DNA from: Chthoniobacter flavus
GTDB taxonomy: Bacteria > Verrucomicrobiota > Verrucomicrobiia > Chthoniobacterales > JACTMZ01
NCBI GenBank assembly: GCA_945878135.1
Contig: CAMDUL010000003.1
Coordinates: forward strand, 98,646 to 162,645
Reading direction: 5' to 3'
DNA: 64,000 nucleotides
Part shown: in pieces, positions 54,409 through 64,000 of the stretch
Layout: every line of letters starts with the position of its first letter
Position numbering within the stretch: position 1 is the first letter of the stretch
Notes under the pieces: generated by a model
What the model saw: the letters and a program-made list of their open reading frames with translations, nothing else
Databases searched by the model: none
What the model was told of the DNA's origin: nothing
Made by a program: the position numbers and the translations under genes

Positions 54409-54924
54409 TCAACGGTTCCGGTTGAGCAACTCCCGGACCTCGTCCAGCGAAAGCGGCGCGCTCCCCTGGCCGTAAGCCTGGCTCACCGAGCCCTGCGCCT
54501 TTCCCCGGCCGAGGAACTGGCGCGTGTCGATCTCGCCGTCGAACTGCAAGGCCTCGCGCCCTTCCTCCGGGGCGCTCTTGGACTCCACCGCCCGCGAGGC
54601 GAATTCCTTGTCGCTCAGCACATACTTGGTCAGCTCGCGCGCCGCTTCGGTCTCGTAGACTTTGCGGCCGAACCACGGATTGCGGATGCCGAGGAATTTC
54701 CGCGTGGTGTATTCCTTGGTCCGCGCCGGCTTGACCCCGCGGTATTCCCCCGAACCTTCGAACTTCTTCGAGGAGAAAGCCGTGCTGGAAAACGCCTTCG
54801 CTCCCATGGGGTTGGCCTGCTCGACCTTGGGGTTCATGATGCGATCCATCATGCGCTGCTCCTGCTCCTGGGCGCACAACGGCGCGGCAAAGAGAATTGC
54901 CACCATGACGACGCGACCTACCAT
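54409..54924 (-). CDS. Secreted unknown protein, 171 residues
   Basis: An N-terminal signal peptide (MVGRVVMVAILFAAPLCA) precedes a lysine/arginine/glutamate-rich region containing PMGAKAFSSTAFSSKKF and FLGIRNPWFGRKVYETEAA. The protein is short and without known domains. It is four bases from tyrS, on the same strand and likely cotranscribed. I chose the first ATG of the signal peptide; 54906 is possible. Confidence 0.6.
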   Translation of the reverse strand: MVGRVVMVAILFAAPLCAQEQEQRMMDRIMNPKVEQANPMGAKAFSSTAFSSKKFEGSGEYRGVKPARTKEYTTRKFLGIRNPWFGRKVYETEAARELTKYVLSDKEFASRAVESKSAPEEGREALQFDGEIDTRQFLGRGKAQGSVSQAYGQGSAPLSLDEVRELLNRNR

Positions 54925-54972
54925 GCCTCCTGCATAGCCGAGCCGGACCCGCGCTGCAACACCGCTGCCCCC

Positions 54973-55935
54973 ATGAACACCGCCGAACGCCCCGAAGTCC
55001 TTCTGGCCGCGGCCATCGCCACGCACCGGCGCGAGCGGGAACTGGCCCGCCTCCTGACCGCCCTCGCCGTCGACGGCACGCCGTTCGAGGGCGGGGTTTT
55101 TGTCGCGGACAACGCCTCGTCCGCGGCGACGCAAGCGGTCTGTGCAGCCGCCGCCGTTCCCTGCACCTGGCTGCCCCGTCCGGTCAACAACGGACCCGGA
55201 CCGGCGTGGAACACCGCCATTGCCAAGGCGCTGGCCAATCCGGCGGTCACACATGTCATGGTCATGGATGACGATGTGGTCCCGCCCCCCGGCACGGCCG
55301 CCGCGCTGCTCGCCGCGCTGGAGGACGGACCGGCGGCCGCCGCCGCCCCGCTGCTCTTCGACGACAAGGAACACCTCTGGGCTTTTCCCGAACCGCGCGA
55401 GACCGCCCTGCGGGCCGTCATCCGGCGCACGGTCGGTGCGGACGAATGCCGGCGCGCACTCGGCGGGGGACCGCACCCGTTCTGCTGGGCCACCGGGGCG
55501 TGCATGCTTTACGCGCGGCGCGCGTTCGAGACCTGCGGATTGTTCCGGGAAGATTTCTGGATGCTCGGCGAGGACCTTGAATTCTCCATGCGCGTGGCGG
55601 CCGCGGCCGGCGGCGTCTTTACCGCGGACGCGATCGTGCCCCATTTGCCCCCGCCCCCCGACCCGGCCACTTCGCGCGTCGCCCACCGCCTCAAGTTCCT
55701 CGCCCTGCTGCAGAATTTGTCCTACCTCGCCTTCCACTCGCCGCACAGCGCGCACCTGCGGCGCTACCTGGCGGGCAATTTCAAACGCTACGTGCGCACC
55801 GAGGGAGTCGGGCCGGGCACTCTGTGGGACGGATGGTGCGCCTTCTACGAGGGCGCACTCTGCCGGCAACCCGCCGGCACCCCGGCCGGCGCCCGCCTGC
55901 GGGAACGGGCCAAGCGCCGCCTCGAGCGCCCATGA
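54973..55935 (+). CDS. Glycosyltransferase family 2
   Basis: A 320-residue GT-A enzyme: LLAAAIATHRRERELARLL, VFVADNASSAA, NNGPGPAWNTAI, MVMDDDVVPPP (the DDD metal-binding motif, residues about 98-100) and WATGACMLYARRAFE, GEDLEFSMR. It resembles rhamnosyltransferase-type GT2 proteins. Sugar and acceptor unknown. It overlaps by four bases the metalloprotease gene. Confidence 0.85.
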   Translation: MNTAERPEVLLAAAIATHRRERELARLLTALAVDGTPFEGGVFVADNASSAATQAVCAAAAVPCTWLPRPVNNGPGPAWNTAIAKALANPAVTHVMVMDDDVVPPPGTAAALLAALEDGPAAAAAPLLFDDKEHLWAFPEPRETALRAVIRRTVGADECRRALGGGPHPFCWATGACMLYARRAFETCGLFREDFWMLGEDLEFSMRVAAAAGGVFTADAIVPHLPPPPDPATSRVAHRLKFLALLQNLSYLAFHSPHSAHLRRYLAGNFKRYVRTEGVGPGTLWDGWCAFYEGALCRQPAGTPAGARLRERAKRRLERP

Positions 55936-56291
55936 AGCACCACCAAACCGCCCGCCGCGTCGTGGTGGAAACCCTCCACCGCCTTCCGGCCGAACTGCGC
56001 GAAGCCGCGCGGCAGGTGCCGGTATGCTTCGAGGATTTTCCCGCGGAAGAACTCGTGGCGGACGGACTCGACCCCGGCATCCTCGGACTCTTCGTCGGCG
56101 CGCCGCGTCACGAACACATCCACGATCCCGGTCCGCCGCCGCAGATTCTCCTCTACCTGGAAAACATCCTCGACGAATGCGAGGAGGCCGGCACGACCTT
56201 CGCCGGGGAAGTCCGCCGCACTTACCTCCACGAACTCGGGCACTATCTGGGGCTGGACGAAGATGCCCTCGCCGACCGGGATCTGGACTGA
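55932..56291 (+). CDS. Minigluzincin-type metallopeptidase (PF06262-like)
   Basis: A 119-residue zinc-dependent peptidase with HELGHYLGLDE at residues 100-110: His100, Glu101 and His104 with a third acidic ligand Glu110 in the HExxHxxGxxE layout. The preceding GEVRRTYL and the acidic tail match the family's minimal fold. These proteins have no assigned substrate. It starts in the GT2 stop (ATGA). Confidence 0.8.
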   Translation: MKHHQTARRVVVETLHRLPAELREAARQVPVCFEDFPAEELVADGLDPGILGLFVGAPRHEHIHDPGPPPQILLYLENILDECEEAGTTFAGEVRRTYLHELGHYLGLDEDALADRDLD

Positions 56292-56315
56292 GCGGCGGCG
56301 GGGACGCCGCCGCTC
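56290..56315. terminator. Bidirectional hairpin terminator between converging genes
   Basis: A perfect 11-base stem, GAGCGGCGGCG and CGCCGCCGCTC, around a four-base GGGA loop, sits between the plus-strand metalloprotease and minus-strand katG. No U-tract follows, so it may act by folding rather than as a classic rho-independent terminator. Confidence 0.6.
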
Positions 56316-56344
56316 CATTCCGGTTGGTCTGACTCGTCCGTGAT

Positions 56345-58561
<2,217 letters not shown>

Positions 58562-58669
58562 TCAGACTTCTTGGTTGTGATCGCCCAGGAGGCATCAGGT
58601 GGGATTTTCCGCGCGGAAACCGGAGCAGTCAAGGAGGCAACACCGCCCGCATCCCGAGACGCAGGCGAC

Positions 58670-59761
58670 TCACACCGAGGCGATAAACGGAATGCACGTG
58701 GTGCAACCCGTGCATTCCGGGGTGTTGCCGTGAACGGCTTCCAATTCGAAGGTGTGCGCGCCGGGCTTGAGATTCTCGGCGAGTACGAGCGGACGATACC
58801 AGCCGCTCGCGCCGCACCAGGCCGGACGGTCGCGCACGCTCGTTTGCCATGCACCGCCGTCGATGCGCCAGCGGATTTCGGACGAAGCGCTGCCGAAATC
58901 GAAACCGGCCACGAGGTTGCGTCCGCGGAACTTCCCGCGCAGCGTCGCTCCCGGGGCGGTGGTGAAAAGCACCTGGTCGATCCAATTGAGCGCGCCCCAG
59001 CGGCGCTCGGTCCACGGTCCGGTGCGTTCGATCTCGGCGAAGGGAACCACACGCGGCTTTTCCCAGCAGAGCGGGTCGAGAGGCTTCGGGATCGCTTTGG
59101 TTTTCGCTTTGGCGGCGAGTCCTTTTTCGATCGTGGCAATGACGGCCTGCGCGTAGCTGTAGCTGCCGCGGTGCTCGGGATGCAACCCGTCGGGCAACCA
59201 CTCTTCCCAACGCATCAGGCCGTCGCGCACATCGCGCCAGGCCTGCAAGCCGACCCAGACGGAATTGAGTCCGTAGTGATCGGCAAGGATCTCGAAATCG
59301 GCGACCGACGACGGTAGGCGTCCGGCTTCCATGTCTGCGTGGAATTCGCGCATGAAGGTGTAGACGAGCACCACATCGCTGCGGCCGGAGGCCAGCAACT
59401 GCCGCAGGACACCTTCCCTCGCCCGCGCGCGGCGCTCGGACGGCGTGCCGTTGTCGTTGACCGCGTATTCGACGAAGACCAGATCGCACGCGCGGTCGAT
59501 GATATCGCGCTTGGCCCGGAAAACGGCCAGATCGCTGCCTGTCGCCCCGATCGCCGCGTTCTCGTAAATCCAGCGGACCCTCGGCCATTTTGCGGTCAAC
59601 CACGCGGCGAAACCTTCGGGCCAGCGGGTCCCGGTCTTTTGGTCGGTGATCGATCCACCGAGAAAGCCCACGCGCACCGTGCCGGAGGCAAGCGCGCGGC
59701 GGAAATTCGGGAGCGGTCCGCGCGTGCGATGCACCGCGAGTTTGTCGGAGGGACGCTTCAC
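58670..59761 (-). CDS. SGNH/GDSL-type hydrolase, probably secreted polysaccharide esterase-like
   Basis: A 363-residue SGNH hydrolase with a GTG start at 59761 overlapping the previous stop (GTGA). Block I is GFLGGSIT, block III AVNDNG and block V DGLHP (catalytic Asp/His). The C-terminal half (about 215-355) is a carbohydrate-binding-like beta domain with AGFDFGSASSEIRWRIDGG. No signal peptide is evident, so the location is unclear. Deacetylation of plant sugars is one possibility. Confidence 0.75.
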   Translation of the reverse strand: MKRPSDKLAVHRTRGPLPNFRRALASGTVRVGFLGGSITDQKTGTRWPEGFAAWLTAKWPRVRWIYENAAIGATGSDLAVFRAKRDIIDRACDLVFVEYAVNDNGTPSERRARAREGVLRQLLASGRSDVVLVYTFMREFHADMEAGRLPSSVADFEILADHYGLNSVWVGLQAWRDVRDGLMRWEEWLPDGLHPEHRGSYSYAQAVIATIEKGLAAKAKTKAIPKPLDPLCWEKPRVVPFAEIERTGPWTERRWGALNWIDQVLFTTAPGATLRGKFRGRNLVAGFDFGSASSEIRWRIDGGAWQTSVRDRPAWCGASGWYRPLVLAENLKPGAHTFELEAVHGNTPECTGCTTCIPFIASV

Positions 59762-60920
59762 ACGGGCAACGCGGTCCAACGCGCGTTGTTCTTCGAACTG
59801 TCCACCGCGGCCTCGATGAAAGCCATGCCGCGGATGCCGTCGGCAATTTTCGGGTAATCGAGCGCGCTCGCATCCGGTTCGCGTCCCTCGAGAACGGCCC
59901 GGATGTGGTTGGCAAAACTCCGGTAAACATTGGCGAAGGCTTCGAGGAAACCCTCGGGATGGCCTTGGGGAATGCGGGCAGCGCCGGCCGCCGCGGATCC
60001 GACCCAACCGGTGCCGGTGCGGACAATTTCGACCGGACGGTCCGGCCACTTGAGCAGCAAAGTGTTCGGCTCCTGCTGGCGCCATTCTAGTCCGCCGAGC
60101 TCGCCATAGACGCGGATGCTGAGGTTGTTCTCCTCGCCGACGGAAATCTGCGAGGCGTGGAGCACACCCTTGGCGCCTCCTTCGAAACGCAGGAGAATAT
60201 TGGCATCGTCGTCGAGACGTCGTCCGGGGACGAACGCGGTCAGGTCCGCGGCCAATTCCCCGAGCCGCAGACCCGTGATGTATTCCGCGAGATTCTCCGC
60301 GTGCGTGCCGATGTCGCCGAGACATCCGGCCGCCCCCGAGCGCGCCGGATCGGTGCGCCAGGCCGCCTGTTTCATGCCGCTTTCCTCGAGCCGCGTGGCC
60401 AGCCAGCCCTGCGGGTATTCCACGACCACTTTGCGGATCTTGCCGAGCCGGCCGGAGCGGACGATCTCGCGCGCCTCTTTGACCAAAGGATATCCCGTGT
60501 AGTTGTGGGTCAGTGCGTAAAGCAATCCGGTCCGCCCAACCAGCACGCCGAGTTCCTTCGCCTCCGCAAGGTTGAAGGTGGCCGGCTTGTCCGAGACCAC
60601 GTGGAATCCGTGTTCGAGCGCCGCTTTGGCCGGGGCGAAATGCAAATGGTTCGGGGTGACGATGGAAACGAAATCCATGCGCCGGTCGGCCGGCAACGCG
60701 GCCTCTCCGGCCATCATTTCCTCGAACGTGCCGTAGCAACGTTCCGGCGGAAGGAACAAGTCGGAACCCGAATCCTTCGAGCGCTGCGGGTCGCTGCTGA
60801 ACGCGCCACAGACCAGTTCGATCTGCCCGTCGAGGGCGGCCGCCATGCGATGCACGGCCCCGATGAAGGCGCCGCGTCCTCCACCGACCATGCCCATGCG
60901 GATTTTGCGGTGCGCCGCGC

Positions 60921-60924
<4 letters not shown>
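59758..60924 (-). CDS. Gfo/Idh/MocA-family oxidoreductase (1)
   Basis: A 388-residue NAD(P)-dependent sugar dehydrogenase. The nucleotide-binding motif is [12 protein letters not shown] near the N-terminus; [19 protein letters not shown] and [11 protein letters not shown] (the KP motif, EKP in most members) follow, then a C-terminal catalytic domain with [10 protein letters not shown] containing the catalytic His. It lies between the TIM-barrel isomerase and SGNH genes. Confidence 0.88.
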
Positions 60925-61964
<1,040 letters not shown>

Positions 61965-61972
61965 GGGAAGGT

Positions 61973-63010
61973 TCAGCGGTATTTGGCAGGAAGGGCCTTG
62001 CCCAGTTTGCTGCTCCGCCCCGCCAAGTCGAGGATCTGGATCGGCCGGCGCGCCCATTCCGGGGTGATGGCCAGCTTGGCGCCCTTGGTCAGATGGGCGG
62101 CGATGTTGCCGTAGTAGCGGTGATATTCAGTCGGAGCGTGATGTCCTTCCTCGATGGCCACCTTGCGCCCTTCCCGGCGGTGAATGGTGTAACGGTCCGG
62201 CTCGATGACGTAACTGCCTTCGGTGCCGGTAACTTCGAAAAAGCCGCGCCGCGGATGCGAATCGAGCGAAGTGATGGTCAGGTTCAGCCAGGCGTGGTTT
62301 TTGAAACGCACGACGGCCAAAGCCTCGTCCTCGTTGGCGTCTTTCTTCCACCGAGTGCGCGGCGCCCAGTAGCCCTCGTGCGCGTAGCCGGAGACCTCGG
62401 CCACTTCCGCATCGATGATCTGCAGTCCGTATTCCAGCAAGTGCACGCCCCAGTCGTAAAGGATGCCGCCCGATATGCTCCGGCTGGTGCGCCACCAGTC
62501 TCCAGGCATTTCGCGCCGCCCCATGCGTGCGTCGATCTTATAAACTTCGCCGATCGCCTTCTCCTTCTTGATCTTCTCAACCGCCCGCAGGATCCAGCCG
62601 TCCCAATGGCGGTTGTGGTAGGTCGAAAGCATGACGCCGGCCCGCCGCGCGGCGGCGATCATCGCATCACATTCGGTAGTAGTCAGGGCCAACGGCTTCT
62701 CACAAACCACATGCTTGCCGGCCCGCAGGCATTGGAGGCCGATCTTCGCGTGCGTGTTGTGCGGTGTGATGATGGTGACGAGATCGACGCCGGACGATTT
62801 CAGCATTTGCGCGACCGAGGAATACGTCGCGATCCCGGGAAAGTCCGCGGCCGCCGCGGCCAAGCGCACCGGATCGGTCTCCACCACCGCGGCCGGCGTC
62901 ATGCCCGCCGCGCGCATGTCCTGAAGATGCGCCTTGCCCATGTTGAAGGCTCCGCCGTAGCCGATGACCCCGACACGGATCTCCGTCGGCTTCTTGAATT
63001 TGTTTTTCAT
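61973..63010 (-). CDS. Gfo/Idh/MocA-family oxidoreductase (2)
   Basis: A 345-residue oxidoreductase with [46 protein letters not shown] (split blocks; EKP motif) and a catalytic-domain helix with [12 protein letters not shown]. Its sequence is distinct from copy 1, as in other operons where two such enzymes work on different substrates. Start at 63010 overlaps the ThuA-like stop. Confidence 0.88.
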   Translation of the reverse strand: MKNKFKKPTEIRVGVIGYGGAFNMGKAHLQDMRAAGMTPAAVVETDPVRLAAAAADFPGIATYSSVAQMLKSSGVDLVTIITPHNTHAKIGLQCLRAGKHVVCEKPLALTTTECDAMIAAARRAGVMLSTYHNRHWDGWILRAVEKIKKEKAIGEVYKIDARMGRREMPGDWWRTSRSISGGILYDWGVHLLEYGLQIIDAEVAEVSGYAHEGYWAPRTRWKKDANEDEALAVVRFKNHAWLNLTITSLDSHPRRGFFEVTGTEGSYVIEPDRYTIHRREGRKVAIEEGHHAPTEYHRYYGNIAAHLTKGAKLAITPEWARRPIQILDLAGRSSKLGKALPAKYR

Positions 63011-63654
63011 AATTTCACCGGACCGCGTGCCGCCCACCGCAGACCGCGCACGGCCATGGCAAAGACCTCGGGGAAGGTGTCGAATTCGGACGGATCATGC
63101 CCCAGCGCGGAATAAAAAACACGACCCTTCCCCCAGCTCTTGGTCCAGACGACCGGCATCCGGCAGACAGTCCCCTCGAAAGTGTAGTCCGTCTCGGCCA
63201 GGACGCGGATAGCCGGATCGACGAGCAGGTAGTATTGTTCGGAGCGGTAGACGAATTCGCCCGGCAGCCCCGCCATGACCGGATCCTCCGGGGCCACGAC
63301 CCGCACCGTGTATTCGCCGACATGCGGATGTCCGGCAAAGTGGCCGCCGACCATCCATTCGTAATCCAAGTCGCCGCGGAACGCGTCCCCCATCCCGCCG
63401 TGGATGCCGGCCAGACCGCAACCCGCGCGTACCGCGGCGCTCAGGCCTTTGCTTTGCTCCGGCGACAAACGGCCCATCGTCCAACAAGGCGAGATGACAT
63501 CGAAGGACCGCAACCAGTCGGAATCAGCCAGGCCGTCGAGTTCCGTCGCCATGTGGATATCGACGCCTTGCCCGCGCAGCGCCGAAGCGAAACGGCCCGC
63601 CACTTTCGCCGGATGATGGCCTTCCCAGCCACCTTGGAGGAAAAGAATTTTCAC
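63007..63654 (-). CDS. ThuA-like protein (1)
   Basis: A 215-residue ThuA-type class I amidotransferase-like domain: ILFLQGGWEGHHP at the N-terminus, GLAGIHGGMGDAF and YEWMVGGHFAGHP in the middle and PVVWTKSWGKGRVFYSALGHD at the C-terminus. ThuA-like proteins occur in trehalose and other glycoside use, thought to act on keto-sugars. The function here is inferred from context. Confidence 0.85.
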   Translation of the reverse strand: MKILFLQGGWEGHHPAKVAGRFASALRGQGVDIHMATELDGLADSDWLRSFDVISPCWTMGRLSPEQSKGLSAAVRAGCGLAGIHGGMGDAFRGDLDYEWMVGGHFAGHPHVGEYTVRVVAPEDPVMAGLPGEFVYRSEQYYLLVDPAIRVLAETDYTFEGTVCRMPVVWTKSWGKGRVFYSALGHDPSEFDTFPEVFAMAVRGLRWAARGPVKL

Positions 63655-63721
63655 GCGGTGCGATTGTTACGTGGATCCGGGGCGACGGGCAGCAGAGGGG
63701 CCACTTTTGCGTCAACCGAAG

Positions 63722-64000
63722 TCAACGGAACCCCTCGGTCGGCCGGTCCGCCGCCGCCGGGTCATGCGGCAACGGCTCGAGCGGCGGCGTGTTCGGGCAG
63801 TCGTCGGGGATGCGCACAGTCGGACGCGCCCAGTTGACGCCGTTGGTCACCACGCGTTGCACGTTGGCATCGTGGAAAGTCGGATACGTTTCGTGTCCGG
63901 GCCGGAAATAGAAGACCCGTCCGTTCCCCCGCTGCCAAGTCGCCCCGCTGCGGAAGACCTCGCCGCCGGTGAACCACGAAATGAAGATCAGCTCGTCCGG
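63722..64000 (-). CDS. ThuA-like protein (2), C-terminal part
   Basis: A second ThuA-like reading frame enters from the right edge. The 92 visible residues end WARPTVRIP... and contain GNGRVFYFRPGHETYPTFHDAN, a ThuA C-terminal motif quite different from copy 1. The tail is rich in proline (NTPPLEPLPHDPAAADRPTEGFR, in short pieces). It is 67 bases upstream of ThuA 1, on the same strand. Confidence 0.8.
   Translation of the reverse strand, partial: PDELIFISWFTGGEVFRSGATWQRGNGRVFYFRPGHETYPTFHDANVQRVVTNGVNWARPTVRIPDDCPNTPPLEPLPHDPAAADRPTEGFR

Overview
The window is dense, GC-rich bacterial chromosome. It holds about 66 protein genes, two tRNAs and no gene-free stretch longer than 300 bases. The source looks like a Gram-negative member of the PVC group, most likely Verrucomicrobiota. 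Supporting features are a type III glutamine synthetase, outer-membrane and lipopolysaccharide functions (KdsD, two heptosyltransferase or glycosyltransferase loci, an OmpA-free beta barrel, Lgt with lipoproteins), menaquinone synthesis (menB), and a sugar-catabolic run of Gfo/Idh oxidoreductases, TIM-barrel isomerase, ThuA-like and SGNH proteins of the kind common in that phylum. The phylum call is inference from gene families; no rRNA is present. Shine-Dalgarno sequences are scarce, and GTG starts and 4-base stop/start overlaps are common.

Layout. 0-0.5 kb: edge of a YefM-YoeB toxin-antitoxin pair. 0.5-9.9 kb: mostly minus-strand housekeeping genes (TlpA-like thioredoxin, aroC, menB, a membrane zinc protease, efp, kdsD, ispA, polX) around a short plus-strand GT9 locus. 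10-13.7 kb: dnaA-dnaN plus an unknown secreted protein, with a candidate origin upstream of dnaA. 13.7-17.2 kb: sodium symporter, argA and a MazEF pair. 17.3-20.2 kb: secG-panC-nadB. 20.3-25 kb: two glycosyltransferases and an outer-membrane barrel. 25-35.3 kb: glnA (type III), lgt-lipocalin, a solitary nuoG, LysM/TPR and proline-rich lipoproteins, tRNA-Cys, rpoZ-smpB and trpEG.

35.4-41.9 kb is the accessory-looking part. It contains a two-helix membrane protein, a PD-(D/E)XK-like protein with a C-terminal GYF-type domain, and a 1389-residue multidomain secreted protein ending in an FGE-sulfatase domain. A broken second copy of that domain's tail follows immediately. 42-53 kb returns to core genes (tRNA-Ile2, yajQ, pyrF, ispE, an OPA transporter with a phosphate-binding-like protein, an ABC-F ATPase, rsmH, meaB, slyD, a YkgJ-type protein) interrupted by two Phd-VapC pairs. 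53-58.6 kb carries tyrS, a GT2 enzyme, a minigluzincin-type protease and katG. 58.7-64 kb is one tight minus-strand operon for carbohydrate use, running off the window edge.

Three signals stand out between genes. A dispersed palindromic repeat supplies the TAG stop codon of several genes. A second hairpin family keeps its palindrome while its central bases change. All three complete antitoxin genes have a -35/-10-like promoter ending 6-9 bases before the ATG, overlapped by an inverted repeat, which suggests leaderless, autoregulated transcripts. EF-P lacks the usual loop lysine.
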